A stretch of DNA of 64,000 bases from Hyphomicrobiales bacterium (lineage in GTDB: Bacteria; Pseudomonadota; Alphaproteobacteria; Rhizobiales; Aestuariivirgaceae). The notes beneath the pieces were generated by a model, which was given only the letters and a program-made list of their open reading frames with translations, was not told where the DNA came from and did not search any database. The stretch lies in the NCBI GenBank assembly GCA_026990765.1, contig JALXCV010000026.1, positions 16,224 to 80,223 of the forward strand, in the 5' to 3' direction. A program made the position numbers and the translations under genes. Shown here piece by piece: positions 1 through 10,860 of this stretch; the first letter of the stretch is position 1, and each line of letters starts with the position of its first letter.

Positions 1-340
1 CAAATGAAAAATCAGCCCCAAGCCCCCATTTGTTTTTGGCATCACGCGAACGCTTGAACTTGTTATCCAGACTGGCGCGGTCATTGATCTGAATGTTGAC
101 CGTCAGCACATCCCCTACAGATTTGGCCCGCTGATCATGAAAAATGCTTTCCTTGTTTCCAGGCCACAATGAATAATTAACCGGTTTGACCGGTTTTTTA
201 CTGAGCGACATTGGTTCGATCCGCGGCGCCAGTTTCAAACCGGAACCAACAGGTGTCATTTCCGGCACCTGACTTATCTCACTGATTGAAGCGCAGCCGG
301 TTAGCATTAAACAGCAAAACAGATATTGTGCAATTCGCAT
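1..340 (-). CDS. flgH: Flagellar L-ring protein FlgH (lipoprotein), C-terminus outside window
   Basis: Minus-strand frame reads MRIAQYLFCCLMLTGCAS... and ...VGDVLTVNIQINDRASLDNKFKRSRDAKNKWGLGADFSF, FlgH-like; ATG at 338-340; adjacent to motE/flgI. Confidence 0.85.
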   Translation of the reverse strand, partial: MRIAQYLFCCLMLTGCASISEISQVPEMTPVGSGLKLAPRIEPMSLSKKPVKPVNYSLWPGNKESIFHDQRAKSVGDVLTVNIQINDRASLDNKFKRSRDAKNKWGLGADFSF

Positions 341-903
341 CAGTTTGTTTCCCTGTTACTGGCACTTTTGGTTGCTCCAACCATAATCCTGATCAACTGG
401 CTGGCATTTTCAGGCTTCATTTCATTGAGAATGGCACTTGATTCACTGGCTTTAAGTTTTACCAAAAGCGAAACCGCGGTATCGTAATCCATTATGGAAA
501 TCTGCGCCGAGGCTTTTTCCGGGTCCATTTTTGAGTAGATTTTCACAAGTGTATCCGTCATTTTTTCAATAAATTCTTCGCGCCGCTTCACCCATTTTTC
601 CAGCTCCAGCTTTTTCTTTTCAAGCCGTTCACTTGCCTGTTTGAGCTGTTTTTCCATTTTGGTGATAGTTTTTACCTGCCAGGCAAATTTGGCATCGTGA
701 ACTGAATCACTATTATTGTAGCAATATTTTTGAAAATCCCTTTTGAACTGGGGGGTCACAGGACGAAATATCGGCGGAATTTCTTTTTCGTGCTTCTTTT
801 CCGCTTCCGGTTTTTTCTGATTAGCCTGCACCACTTGCCCTGACATGACCAGCATGACCGACAATAAAACCAGAATATATTTACCACCCTTTTTGCCCAT
901 CAC
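340..903 (-). CDS. motE: MotE-like flagellar motor chaperone
   Basis: Signal-like N-terminus, coiled coil, and C-terminal 'KIYSKMDPEKASAQISIMDYDTAVSLLVKLKASESSAILNEM' MotE/MgtE-N-like; between flgH and flgI. Confidence 0.75.
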   Translation of the reverse strand: MMGKKGGKYILVLLSVMLVMSGQVVQANQKKPEAEKKHEKEIPPIFRPVTPQFKRDFQKYCYNNSDSVHDAKFAWQVKTITKMEKQLKQASERLEKKKLELEKWVKRREEFIEKMTDTLVKIYSKMDPEKASAQISIMDYDTAVSLLVKLKASESSAILNEMKPENASQLIRIMVGATKSASNRETN

Positions 904-2006
904 TGTACCACCAGATCAGCCTGAAGTGCGCCAGCGGTCTTTATCGCCTGCAAAATTGCAATTACACCTTTTGGTTTCAATCCAATACTGTTCAACCCCG
1001 AAACAAGCTCATAAAGATCAGTCCCTTCAAATATGGCCAAACTGCCGCCAGTTTCCTTGCCCGATATGAATGTCTGGGGGGTAATCACGGTCTTGCCATT
1101 TGAAAACGGGTTGGGTTGTGAAACTCGCGGATCTTCTGTTACTCGCACAGTCAGATTGCCATGTGTTGCCGCAACTGTTGAGATTTTCACCTGTGAGCCA
1201 ATAACAACAGTCCCGGTCCTTTCATCAATGACCACCCGGGCCGGGGCGTCAGGTGTAACTTTCAAATCACCAATTTCTGCAATGAACCTTATCACTGAAA
1301 CCTGATTGGGGCGCTTCAGGATGATAGTACGCATATCAACCGGCCAGGCTATGGTTGCACCATATTTTCGCCACCCATACCGGTTTATGGTTTTTGAAAT
1401 TGCATTGGCTGTCTTGAAATCAGGATTGCGCAATTCAAGCATAAGCTTGCTTTTCTTGTAGAAATCTCCGGCAATTTCTCTTTCGATTATGGCTCCGTTA
1501 GGAATTCTGGCGCTGGTTGGAACACCCTGGGTGATACTCTCGGCTGCACCTTGCGTTACAAAGCCGGTTACTGTCAGCGGTCCTTGAGCTACTGCATAAA
1601 TCAGCCCATCGGCAGCTTTTAGAGGAGTAAGCACCAAAGAGCCGCCTACAAGTGAGCTGGAATCGCCCAAAGAAGATACATTGACATCAATTTTTGATCC
1701 CTTGTGAATAAAGGGGGGCAAGGTTGCCGTTATCATCACACTGGCAACATTCTTTGTCTGGGAGGTGGATTTTTCATATTTGGCACCAAGCTTTTCAAGC
1801 ATGGATCGCAAAGACTGTTCTGTAAAAGGAGAGTTCCGCAGATTATCACCAGTACCCTGCAAGCCAACCACCAGACCATACCCGATAAGCTGGTTTTCCC
1901 GGACCCCGTTTATGGTCACTATATCTTTGATACGCACAGCTGACAGCGCATCACCAGCACCTGCAACAAGCAGGAGCATCAACAGGAAAAGACCATGACG
2001 GTTCAT
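900..2006 (-). CDS. flgI: Flagellar P-ring protein FlgI
   Basis: RIKDIVTINGVRENQLIGYGLVVGLQGTGDNLRNSPFTEQSL; full-length FlgI. Confidence 0.97.
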   Translation of the reverse strand: MNRHGLFLLMLLLVAGAGDALSAVRIKDIVTINGVRENQLIGYGLVVGLQGTGDNLRNSPFTEQSLRSMLEKLGAKYEKSTSQTKNVASVMITATLPPFIHKGSKIDVNVSSLGDSSSLVGGSLVLTPLKAADGLIYAVAQGPLTVTGFVTQGAAESITQGVPTSARIPNGAIIEREIAGDFYKKSKLMLELRNPDFKTANAISKTINRYGWRKYGATIAWPVDMRTIILKRPNQVSVIRFIAEIGDLKVTPDAPARVVIDERTGTVVIGSQVKISTVAATHGNLTVRVTEDPRVSQPNPFSNGKTVITPQTFISGKETGGSLAIFEGTDLYELVSGLNSIGLKPKGVIAILQAIKTAGALQADLVVQ

Positions 2007-2467
2007 TTTTTCGGCACCTCAACCGATCCATTTGGTTTGACAACACCCACAACCTGCAGGCCACTATCAATATTGCGAGTTCGCACAACTTGCCCTGCCT
2101 GCCCATTCTGCAAGCAAATAGCCTTGGTCAATATGGTCAGGGCACCTGATGAATATCGCAGCGTAACAATCTGGCCGCTACGAACAACAAATGCTTCTCT
2201 AAGGGCATTTTTAGGTATGGCCCGGCCACTGACCAGGGTCCGGCGGGCAACTTTTCCGATAATATCACCAGCCGATTTCATCAGATTGGTTCTGGCAACA
2301 TATCGGTCAACAAATCGGCCATCCCTGAGCATGTCTCCGGTTATTACCTCACCTGGATAAATTGTAACGGCAGGAACGGGTAAAATACCAATTGCCAGCC
2401 CCTGGTTTATCAATCCAGCAGACAGAAAAACCGTGGCAGTGACTAATATTTTTACCCGGCGTTTCAT
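2003..2467 (-). CDS. flgA: Flagellar basal body P-ring formation protein FlgA
   Basis: SAF-like domain, context between flgI and flgG. Confidence 0.9.
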   Translation of the reverse strand: MKRRVKILVTATVFLSAGLINQGLAIGILPVPAVTIYPGEVITGDMLRDGRFVDRYVARTNLMKSAGDIIGKVARRTLVSGRAIPKNALREAFVVRSGQIVTLRYSSGALTILTKAICLQNGQAGQVVRTRNIDSGLQVVGVVKPNGSVEVPKK

Positions 2468-2468
2468 A

Positions 2469-3257
2469 TTATCTTATTCCCTTGGCAACCGTACTTGCCA
2501 TTTCATCAACTGCCTGAATGACTTTGGAGTTCATCTCATAAGCTCGCTGGGCTGAAATCAGTTCGGTTATTTCCCGCACCGGATCAACATTGGAATTTTC
2601 CAGATAGCCCTGATTTATCGTGGCAAAACCGGGATCACCGGGAACTCCGCTTATCGGGGAACCTGAAGCTGCGGTTTCACGAAACAGATTGCCGCCCATG
2701 GGATCAAGACCGGCATCATTGGCAAAGCTTGCCAGTTGCAGTTGCCCAAGTTCCTGTAACTGGGTCTGGCCATCAATTCGTGCCAGTACCTGACCGGAGC
2801 GATTGACAATCACTTCCAGCGCATTTTGCGGAATGGTAATTTCCGGTTGTACCAGATATCCATCAATGGTTACCAGTTGACCGGTTGCGCTCTTGTTGAA
2901 AGTTCCAGCCCTGGTGTAAAGGGTCTCGCCTGATGCACCTGTTATCTTGAACCAGCCATTACCGGTCAGGGCCATGTCAAGCCGGTTGGAAGTATGAACC
3001 AGTGCCCCTTGCATATGCAATTTGCGGATAGCTGCAGAACGCACCCCCAGCCCCAGTAATGCGCCTTCTGGAACAGGGTTTTGCCCACCACGATTTGCAA
3101 CCCCGGCAAGCCTTTCAGCCTGATAGATAAGATCGGTAAATTCTGCTCTTGCCCGCTTGAAACCGGTGGTATTTATATTGGCAATATTATTGGCAATAAC
3201 CTCAACATTCAATTGTTGGGCTGCCATTCCTGTTGCTGCAATTGCTAAAGCTCTCAT
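2469..3257 (-). CDS. flgG: Flagellar distal rod protein FlgG
   Basis: [40 protein letters not shown]. Confidence 0.97.
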   Translation of the reverse strand: MRALAIAATGMAAQQLNVEVIANNIANINTTGFKRARAEFTDLIYQAERLAGVANRGGQNPVPEGALLGLGVRSAAIRKLHMQGALVHTSNRLDMALTGNGWFKITGASGETLYTRAGTFNKSATGQLVTIDGYLVQPEITIPQNALEVIVNRSGQVLARIDGQTQLQELGQLQLASFANDAGLDPMGGNLFRETAASGSPISGVPGDPGFATINQGYLENSNVDPVREITELISAQRAYEMNSKVIQAVDEMASTVAKGIR

Positions 3258-3265
3258 ATCTAGTC

Positions 3266-3571
3266 CTATATCGCCATCCGGGTTATTTCCTGATAGGCAG
3301 AAACCACCTTGTCACGCACAGCTATTGTCGTTTGCAAGGCCCGCTCGGCTGCCATGACCTGATCCACCACCTGTTGTATTGAAGCCTTGCCGTTTATCCC
3401 GGCAATTGCAGTTGCTTCACTTTTATACAGGCTGCTTACAGTTTCAGTTGCCACATTCTTTAAAACTTCATCAAAGCCGCCGGGCGAAACAGTCTTTGCA
3501 GATGAGGTGCCAACAGGTTTTGCCAGATCAATACCTGTCGAACGCCCTGCTGCACTAATAGCATCAATCAA
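3266..3571 (-). CDS. fliE: Flagellar hook-basal body complex protein FliE
   Basis: C-terminal '[36 protein letters not shown]' FliE signature. Confidence 0.93.
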   Translation of the reverse strand: MIDAISAAGRSTGIDLAKPVGTSSAKTVSPGGFDEVLKNVATETVSSLYKSEATAIAGINGKASIQQVVDQVMAAERALQTTIAVRDKVVSAYQEITRMAI

Positions 3572-3575
3572 AACC

Positions 3576-3992
3576 TTAACTCCTCATCAGATCAAGTGTC
3601 ATGGAAACCAGTTCGCGAGCCTGTTTGTATATCTGCAAATTTGCCTGATACATGCGGTTTGCCTCTCTCATATCCGCCATTTCCATCAGCACATTGACAT
3701 TTGGCAGCTTGACAAACCCGTCCTTGTCGGCAGCTGGGTTTCCAGGGTCAAGTTCAACCCTGAAAGGAGAATGGTCCACCCCGTAGCTGGCAACAGAAAC
3801 AACGGTAGCTCCTGATGCCCGGTCAATTTCACTGGCAAAGCTCAAGGTTTTTCTTGAATATGGATCAGCACCCGGGGTTGAGCCGGTTGCATTGGCATTG
3901 GCAATATTTTGAGAAATGATCAGCAGGCGCTCGGACTGGGCGTGCATGCCAGATGCTGCAATTTTTCCAGGGGCAAGCAGTGAATCCATCAT
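3576..3992 (-). CDS. flgC: Flagellar rod protein FlgC
   Basis: [49 protein letters not shown]-terminus. Confidence 0.95.
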   Translation of the reverse strand: MMDSLLAPGKIAASGMHAQSERLLIISQNIANANATGSTPGADPYSRKTLSFASEIDRASGATVVSVASYGVDHSPFRVELDPGNPAADKDGFVKLPNVNVLMEMADMREANRMYQANLQIYKQARELVSMTLDLMRS

Positions 3993-4376
3993 CTATCCTT
4001 TCACTGCCTGCAACAGCATTCTGTGAAATGTCTTAACAATATTGGTGTTGAGTGAATAAGCACGTGCTATTTCACCACCCTTCATCAATTCAGCTTCAAT
4101 TGATACATTGTTACCTGAATGATCAACTTCGCCGGTTTCATTGACCCGAGTGGGGATTGACTGGACACCAGTCTGCCCCGATACATTCAAATGGCGGCTG
4201 TTGGTCATTGTCATGGAACTTGCCTGCGAGTGTAATACACTTGCAAATGGCACAACATCACTGGCCTTGAAGCCGGGTGTTGCAGCATTGGCAATATTAC
4301 TGGCTATAACTTTCTGGCGTGCAGCCAGCCATCCGGCCTGTTGTGATGCAATGCGAAAAAGTTGTATATCGCTCAT
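3993..4376 (-). CDS. flgB: Flagellar rod protein FlgB
   Basis: RQKVIASNIANAATPGFKASDVVPF; adjacent to flgC. Confidence 0.93.
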   Translation of the reverse strand: MSDIQLFRIASQQAGWLAARQKVIASNIANAATPGFKASDVVPFASVLHSQASSMTMTNSRHLNVSGQTGVQSIPTRVNETGEVDHSGNNVSIEAELMKGGEIARAYSLNTNIVKTFHRMLLQAVKG

Positions 4377-4460
4377 TTTACCCTCTGGACATTCCTTTAC
4401 AAAGGGTTAAGAAATCAAGCTTGCCTGAAGCTGGAAATATCACCATCTGGCGCATGTCGC

Positions 4461-4565
4461 GTTTGAATGGATTCAAGCATTCACTTGCAGATATGAGACA
4501 GGTCTTGCAAGGCAATGCCGTTCATTTCTGCAAAGTCAATTCAGCTTGACGCTACAGGCGCCAGC
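4461..4565 (+). repeat. 105-bp dispersed intergenic repeat, copy A
   Basis: Hand alignment to the reverse complement of 29312-29416: ungapped 105 bp with 12 mismatches; both copies intergenic. Confidence 0.85.
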
Positions 4566-4845
4566 ATTCAGGATTTTCTGACTGCAAAATTAATGACTTT
4601 TACGGTTTGTAAATCTATTGAACCCATATTGGTGCTGTGACAGAGTTCTGAATACAGACCCGGGCATGAAGCCAGTCAGTCACATCGGTATAAATCCGAT
4701 ATTTCCAAAAAATCAAAAATTGTAATCGCATTGTCTGTAACGATGATGGCCGTTTTTGTGGCTGCGTATCTGCTGCATGACGCCCAGATTTTCAAATTCG
4801 GCATTCATACTGGATAATCAGGCATGCTTGATTAGGAGTAATCTC

Positions 4846-5091
4846 ATGTTGTCTTTTGGCAGTATCGCTTTGTCTATAGCTTTGGCCCCTGTAATATTAT
4901 CTGAACCAAAGATCGAGCCACCCACACAACCACCTTCTGCTTATGGCCCGCTGGTTGTTGAAATAGTCATCAAATGTCCATCCACTGGAGAAGGAATCAT
5001 TTCTTATTCAAGGCTGGACAGCAAATACTGTACGCCTGATCAAAGCTGTTACTCACAATTGTATCAGGCAAAAAACAAAACCTGCAAATAA
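4846..5091 (+). CDS. Small putative exported protein with four Cys
   Basis: ATG preceded by 'TTAGGAG' SD-like sequence; MLSFGSIALSIALAPVILSEP leader-like start; Cys at ...KCP..KYCTPDQSCY..KTCK. Confidence 0.5.
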   Translation: MLSFGSIALSIALAPVILSEPKIEPPTQPPSAYGPLVVEIVIKCPSTGEGIISYSRLDSKYCTPDQSCYSQLYQAKNKTCK

Positions 5092-5121
5092 ACATTGCCT
5101 GCCAACAATTTTAAGGGATGA

Positions 5122-6192
5122 GTGACGAATAATATGGTCAACAGTCAAATAGTTTTCAATGACAATGCCAAAAATCTCAGCGAAGAATATGTGCATTCTG
5201 TCAAGCTTGCCGGCGAGGTTTTCAAACTGGTGGAAGAACACATCACACCTCCCAACCCGAAAACCTATGATCTGTGGTACAATTACCTTGAAGGCAGCAA
5301 CAAAAAGCTGACCCAACAGGTTGAAATTATTACCAGAAAGGGCAAAAAGCTTAATGAAGAAGATATAAATCTCATTCATCAGGCATGTCTGGATGATAAG
5401 GATAATTGTTCCAAAAACGCTGAGAAAACGGGTCAGGAACTGGAAGCTGCATGTAAAAAACTGATGAATCTGCTAAATAGTCATATTGAGCAGAATGATG
5501 GTTATGCCGACTGTCTGGTTGAAGCCAACAAGAAGCTGAATGCAAATCCAACACCTGAAAACCTGAAGGAAGTCGTTCATACCCTGATTGTTGACAACAG
5601 GAAAATGGCCAAGAAGTCAGCTGCCCTGAATTCGCAACTTGCTGAATCGACAGCCCGTCTGAATGAACTGAACCAGGACCTGGCCAAGGCACGGGCCAAT
5701 GAGCTGACAGATGCTCTGACACTTATTGGCAACCGCAAATGCTTTGATCAGGAGTTGGAAAAAAACCTGGAACTGGCAAAGAAAAAAGGTCACAAATTCT
5801 CGCTCATCATAGCTGACCTTGATCATTTCAAACGGATAAATGACACTTTTGGCCACCCGGTTGGCGATGCCATATTGAAGCTGTTTGCGCGCCTGATGAC
5901 CAAGAACATCAAAGGTCGTGATGTAGTTGCCAGATATGGCGGTGAGGAGTTTGCACTGATCCTGCCGGAAACAGATGTTGATGGCTCAATTCAACTGGCC
6001 GAACAGATAAGACAGGAACTTGCTTCCCAGGAATTGCAAGTTACCAAGGACCGGACTCCGGTTGGCAAGGTAACAGCTTCATTTGGCGTTGCCCAATTCA
6101 TGTATGGCGATAATGCAATGACAATTCTTGCCAGAGCCGACCGGCGTTTATACCAGGCTAAAGAAAATGGAAGAAACCAGGTAGCAGCTTAA
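5122..6192 (+). CDS. GGDEF-domain diguanylate cyclase (alternative start 5134)
   Basis: [18 protein letters not shown]...[28 protein letters not shown]...[12 protein letters not shown]. Confidence 0.93.
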   Translation: MTNNMVNSQIVFNDNAKNLSEEYVHSVKLAGEVFKLVEEHITPPNPKTYDLWYNYLEGSNKKLTQQVEIITRKGKKLNEEDINLIHQACLDDKDNCSKNAEKTGQELEAACKKLMNLLNSHIEQNDGYADCLVEANKKLNANPTPENLKEVVHTLIVDNRKMAKKSAALNSQLAESTARLNELNQDLAKARANELTDALTLIGNRKCFDQELEKNLELAKKKGHKFSLIIADLDHFKRINDTFGHPVGDAILKLFARLMTKNIKGRDVVARYGGEEFALILPETDVDGSIQLAEQIRQELASQELQVTKDRTPVGKVTASFGVAQFMYGDNAMTILARADRRLYQAKENGRNQVAA

Positions 6193-6289
6193 AATCAAAA
6201 AAACATGCCAAAGACCATCCCCCCCATTTGGTATGTATAGGGTCGGATTGCCCATTAAAGCAGTCCGGCCCGCCTTCAGGAGATACCCA

Positions 6290-8521
6290 ATGTCTAATTT
6301 GTTGCCATCACTCAACAATTTTAAAATAACCAGGAAGCTGATCATATCCCTGATCATTCCGATAACAGCACTTGCAATTATGGGTTCAATGTTATCATGG
6401 AACGAATATGTAAAATATTCAAAGATGAACCGGTTGCAGAAAATAGTGACACTGGCTCCATCCATCAACGGACTTATCCATGAAATGCAAAAAGAACGTG
6501 GACTTTCTGCCGGATTTATCGGCAGCAAAGGCCAGCAGAACATGGCAAAAAGGCTTTCGGCCCAAAGATTGGACACAGACACCAAATACCAGCAACTGAC
6601 CAAAGCTGTAGCCGAATTTGACCGGACCGGTTATGGCAAAAAATTCTCGGAACTTCTGGACAACGCCATGGCGGAGCTTGAAAAGCTTTCTGCCAGTCGC
6701 ACCCGTATTTCCCGCCTTGATATGACCAGCATGGCAATGGCACGCTATTATAGCGGTACAATTGAAAGCCTGCTGAAAACCGTAAGGCACATGGCACTGC
6801 TTAGTGACAATGCCCAGATACTCGGCAAAGTGATCAGCTATACCAGCTTGATGCAGGCCAAGGAGTTCGCCGGTCAGGAAAGGGCCATGGGTGCTGCAGG
6901 TTTTGCGGCAAAAAAATTCGATGCAAAAATTCATCAAAAGTTCATTTCACTGATTGCCGAACAACAATCAGCGATCAGGGCTTTCAGGCAGTTTGCAACA
7001 CCTGCCCAATTGTCATTATATGACAATGAGATGCAATCCAAAGACATATCCAAATTCAATCAGATGCGCAAAATCGCTGTCAATAGCGCCTACCAGCCAG
7101 ATTACAGCAGCAATATTGCAGCTTCAGACTGGTTCGATATAGCAACCAGAAAAATCAATCGCCTTAAAACTGTCGAAGACAAGCTGTCTGCAGATATTCT
7201 TGAACTGTCCAAAGCATTCGCTGCAAAATCATTTACAAAGCTTTTGACTACAACTGTCAGTATTTTCATCATCCTCGCTATTGCCATAATCCTGTCAGCA
7301 TATATTTCTCGCTCAATCTCCTGTCCAATTCAGAAAATCACCCGGACAATGAAGCTTCTGGCTGCTGATGATCTTGAAATTACAGTTGATGGCACTGACC
7401 GCAAGGATGAGATTGGAGAAATGGCCAAGGCTGTTCAGGTATTTCGTGAAAATGCCATTCACAACCAAAAGCTGGAAGCTGAACAGGCAAGACAGGAACA
7501 GGAAAAAGCTGAAGAAACAGCCCAGAGAGCCAGACGAAATGAAGCCAGGGCAGCAGAGCGCAAATTGGTGGCTGACAGTTTTGCCAGGGCAATGTCTGCC
7601 ATCTCTGCCAAGGATTTAAGCTACCGTATTACCGAAGAATTCCCCAAGGCTGACCAGAAACTGAAAAATGATTTCAACAATTCAGTTAGCCAACTCGCCA
7701 TGACAATAGATCAGATCGGCATAGAAACAGCCAAAATCCTTGATGGTTCCAGCGAAATACACCAATCTGCCAGCAACCTTGCCAGAGACACCGAGCAACA
7801 GGCAGCAGCCATAGAAGAAACAGCTGCGGCCATGGAAGAAACCACTGTTGCCATGAAGACCTCCACGCAAAGCGCCAGAGATGCTGGTGATCTTGTGGCC
7901 CAAACCAAGATCAGCGCTGTGGCTTCCGGCAAGGTGGTAAATGAAGCCATCGCAGCCATTGACCGGATAGAAAAATCCTCAACAGAAATTGCCAATATTA
8001 TCGGGACAATTGACTCTATAGCGTTCCAGACCAACCTTCTGGCTCTCAATGCCGGCGTTGAAGCTGCCAGGGCCGGTGAAGCCGGGCGCGGTTTTGCTGT
8101 CGTTGCCCAGGAAGTTCGTGAACTGGCCCAGCTTTCTGCAGGCGCTGCCAAGGAGATAACCAGGCTTATTTCCACTTCTTCTGACAATGTCAAAACCGGC
8201 GTTCATCTGGTGCACAAGACCGGTCAATCACTAAACCAGATAGTTGAAGAAGTCTCCAGGGTTTCTGAACATGTCAATTCAATCGTTGCTGCTGCCAGTG
8301 AACAGTCCATCGGTTTGCAGGAAATAAACCAGTCGGTAAACCGGATTGATCAGGGTATTCAGCAAAATGCAGCCATGTCCGAACAATCGACAACTGCCAG
8401 TTACCGGTTGAAAGAGGAAGTCATGATAATTGACAACATGCTCAAGGAGTTCCGCACCAAGCCAGATAATGACAGCAAAACCGGTTCCTCAGCCATGGCT
8501 GCCAGCCCGGTGGCCGCATAG
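6290..8521 (+). CDS. Methyl-accepting chemotaxis protein with NIT (nitrate/nitrite sensing-type) domain
   Basis: Periplasmic '[18 protein letters not shown]' NIT motif; HAMP; '[46 protein letters not shown]' MCP hairpin. Confidence 0.92.
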   Translation: MSNLLPSLNNFKITRKLIISLIIPITALAIMGSMLSWNEYVKYSKMNRLQKIVTLAPSINGLIHEMQKERGLSAGFIGSKGQQNMAKRLSAQRLDTDTKYQQLTKAVAEFDRTGYGKKFSELLDNAMAELEKLSASRTRISRLDMTSMAMARYYSGTIESLLKTVRHMALLSDNAQILGKVISYTSLMQAKEFAGQERAMGAAGFAAKKFDAKIHQKFISLIAEQQSAIRAFRQFATPAQLSLYDNEMQSKDISKFNQMRKIAVNSAYQPDYSSNIAASDWFDIATRKINRLKTVEDKLSADILELSKAFAAKSFTKLLTTTVSIFIILAIAIILSAYISRSISCPIQKITRTMKLLAADDLEITVDGTDRKDEIGEMAKAVQVFRENAIHNQKLEAEQARQEQEKAEETAQRARRNEARAAERKLVADSFARAMSAISAKDLSYRITEEFPKADQKLKNDFNNSVSQLAMTIDQIGIETAKILDGSSEIHQSASNLARDTEQQAAAIEETAAAMEETTVAMKTSTQSARDAGDLVAQTKISAVASGKVVNEAIAAIDRIEKSSTEIANIIGTIDSIAFQTNLLALNAGVEAARAGEAGRGFAVVAQEVRELAQLSAGAAKEITRLISTSSDNVKTGVHLVHKTGQSLNQIVEEVSRVSEHVNSIVAAASEQSIGLQEINQSVNRIDQGIQQNAAMSEQSTTASYRLKEEVMIIDNMLKEFRTKPDNDSKTGSSAMAASPVAA

Positions 8522-8707
8522 GCTGCAAATGTAGTTTCTTCTGATGAATGAAATCAGTGTTGCCCCACCATGCAAACTGGCCAAGCTGACCGGATCAAGG
8601 CGATGGCTGTTGCCGCAATGGCTACACTTGAACACCAGTTCATCACCGCGATCAATAATGTCTGAAAGGCTCATCCTGTCAAATATGTTGCCATTGATGG
8701 TTTGCAT
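8489..8707 (-). CDS. Small zinc-ribbon-like hypothetical protein
   Basis: 72 aa with CSHC...CSLC (two CxxC pairs); no competing ORF upstream of fliI. Confidence 0.55.
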   Translation of the reverse strand: MQTINGNIFDRMSLSDIIDRGDELVFKCSHCGNSHRLDPVSLASLHGGATLISFIRRNYICSLCGHRAGSHG

Positions 8708-8714
8708 GGAAAGC

Positions 8715-10097
8715 CTAATTATTCTGTGAATTGCTGTTGGTTAGCACCTTGGAAAGCTCGGCAAAAACATCGCAATAAGCAGGACTGTCAAGATTTTGCT
8801 GCATGGTCTCATAGACACCGGGAACCCATGTTATTGCCTGATCAAGTTCTGGATCAACACCTGATTTATAGCCGCCTATCAAACGCAAATCACGGGTATC
8901 TTCATATCGTGAAATGAATGAGCGCAACATCAATACCAGCTTTTCCTGTTCAGCTGTCCAGGCATGTCGGGCAAGACGCGACACTGATGACAGTATATTA
9001 ACTGCAGGATAACGGCCCTGTTCAGCTATGGTTCGATCCAGGACAATATGACCATCCAGAGTACCGCGAATATTGTCTGCCACCGGATCATTATGATCAT
9101 CGCCATCAACCAGAACCGAGAAAAAGGCGGTTATTGCACCTTTGCCATTATCGCTGGTTCCAGCCCGTTCCAGCAATTTGGGCATTTCAGAAAATACCCC
9201 GGGGGGATAACCACGCGATACCGGGGCTTCTCCTGCTGCCAGCAATACATCGCGTGACGCATGGGCAAACCGGGTTATTGAATCCACAATCAGCAAAACA
9301 TGCTCACCGCGATCACGAAAGAATTCGGCAATTGTCAGGGCAACTTTGGGTGCCATCCGCCGCATCATTGCACTTTCATCACTGGTTGATACCACGCCAA
9401 TGGTCTTGGCATTATTATCGCCAATTGCATCTTCAATAAATTCACGAACCTCACGTCCGCGCTCACCCACCAGTGCAAAAACCACCCGGTCAAAACCTTC
9501 AGAACGGGCCAGCATTGCCAGAAATGTTGATTTTCCAACCCCGGAGCCGGCAAAAACCCCGATACGCTGGCCCTGGCACATCGGCGTGAACAGATCGACT
9601 ACCTTAACACCAGTATGGATAGGCGTATTTATTCTTGCCCGCTTCATTGCATCTGGCGGGGCGCGGTCAACTTTCACTTCCTGCAATCCCTGCACCAGCT
9701 CACCTGCACCATCAATCGGATTTCCCAGCGAGTTGATAATACGTCCTGACCAGCTCACATCAGGCCGCAAAGTGAATATCCCCTTCTGCCAGACCTGCAT
9801 TCCAAGGCAAATATCAATATTGGCCTGAAAGGATTTCACTACCACACTGTCCATGTCAATTCTGACAATCTGGCCAATCTGGTCCTTGCCATCAATACAA
9901 ACCGTGACGCATTCACCCAGGCGCACAAATTTTGACAGCCCTGAAACCCTATACCATGATGATGATATTTCACTGACCAACCCCATTGCCTTGCAGACAG
10001 GACCGGCCTCAACCGCTTTTTTTACACTGGTGCGCAACAACTCCAGGCGGTTCACATTCTCACTTGTTGGGGATACATGCTCCAGGCCAGACATCAT
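8715..10097 (-). CDS. fliI: Flagellum-specific ATPase FliI
   Basis: Walker A GVFAGSGVGKST; VVFALVGERGREVREFIED; LLIVDSITRFAHASRDVLLAAGE. Confidence 0.97.
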   Translation of the reverse strand: MMSGLEHVSPTSENVNRLELLRTSVKKAVEAGPVCKAMGLVSEISSSWYRVSGLSKFVRLGECVTVCIDGKDQIGQIVRIDMDSVVVKSFQANIDICLGMQVWQKGIFTLRPDVSWSGRIINSLGNPIDGAGELVQGLQEVKVDRAPPDAMKRARINTPIHTGVKVVDLFTPMCQGQRIGVFAGSGVGKSTFLAMLARSEGFDRVVFALVGERGREVREFIEDAIGDNNAKTIGVVSTSDESAMMRRMAPKVALTIAEFFRDRGEHVLLIVDSITRFAHASRDVLLAAGEAPVSRGYPPGVFSEMPKLLERAGTSDNGKGAITAFFSVLVDGDDHNDPVADNIRGTLDGHIVLDRTIAEQGRYPAVNILSSVSRLARHAWTAEQEKLVLMLRSFISRYEDTRDLRLIGGYKSGVDPELDQAITWVPGVYETMQQNLDSPAYCDVFAELSKVLTNSNSQNN

Positions 10098-10128
10098 GCA
10101 ATATTGATATTGTTTTCAGTTTCAGTCA

Positions 10129-10854
10129 TTACCGCCCGGCCCCCAGTGTCTTGATCGCATCAACCGCAGTTCGTTCACTATCAGCTGTAAAGGAATTGAG
10201 CATATCAAAGGTTCTGGTGATCTTGATAAGCCGGGACATCTCCATAATGGCATTGACATTTGACTGTTCGATAAACCCTTGCAGCAACCCGACTTTGCCA
10301 AAATCAATTATACCGACCGGCTCCTTGTCAGGAATAACGCTTGAAGTATCAAACCGCGTCAGTCTGGCATCCTTGTCTATGGCAAACAGACCTATGGCAC
10401 CGGACTGTTTTCCCGCCTGTGAAATCATCCCGTCCCTGGCAATCACCGGCTTGCCGCCTTTGGGATCAAGCTGTATCGCAGAACCGCCAACATCAAGTAC
10501 CGGATATCCGGTTATTGTCATCAATTCCCCAGTTGGCATCAGCTGCAATCGGCCATCGCGTGTATAAACTGTTCCATTGGGAGACTGTACCGCCATCCAG
10601 GCTTTTCCCTGTACAGCAACATCAAGTGGATTGCCGGTTTTGACCAGAGGGCCAGCTTGCCTTGTAATATAGGTGCCGCGATCCCTTGAAAAGGTCACAG
10701 GCTGAGGACCTGTTCTGGAAATTACCGATGAAAAGCTGGTTGCTTCTGCCCGAAACCCGGCAGTGCGGGAATTTGCTATATTATTGGCTATTGAATCAAG
10801 CTGCTTTGCCAGCGCCAACTGACCTGAAACTGCAACCGGAAAACTTACTTTCAT
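10129..10854 (-). CDS. flgF: Flagellar proximal rod protein FlgF
   Basis: LAKQLDSIANNIANSRTAGFRAEATSF; C-terminal EQSNVNAIMEMSRLIKITRTFDM. Confidence 0.93.
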   Translation of the reverse strand: MKVSFPVAVSGQLALAKQLDSIANNIANSRTAGFRAEATSFSSVISRTGPQPVTFSRDRGTYITRQAGPLVKTGNPLDVAVQGKAWMAVQSPNGTVYTRDGRLQLMPTGELMTITGYPVLDVGGSAIQLDPKGGKPVIARDGMISQAGKQSGAIGLFAIDKDARLTRFDTSSVIPDKEPVGIIDFGKVGLLQGFIEQSNVNAIMEMSRLIKITRTFDMLNSFTADSERTAVDAIKTLGAGR

Positions 10855-10860
10855 GACTAC

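Noticed and set aside
845-1305. Plus-strand ORFs over motE/flgI
   Set aside because: Antisense of clear flagellar genes.
4319-4549. 76-aa plus-strand ORF ending in the repeat element
   Set aside because: Overlaps the flgB start antisense; kept only as a note on the shared frame within the dispersed repeat.
7711-8193. 160-aa minus-strand ORF over the MCP
   Set aside because: Antisense translation of the conserved MCP signalling domain.
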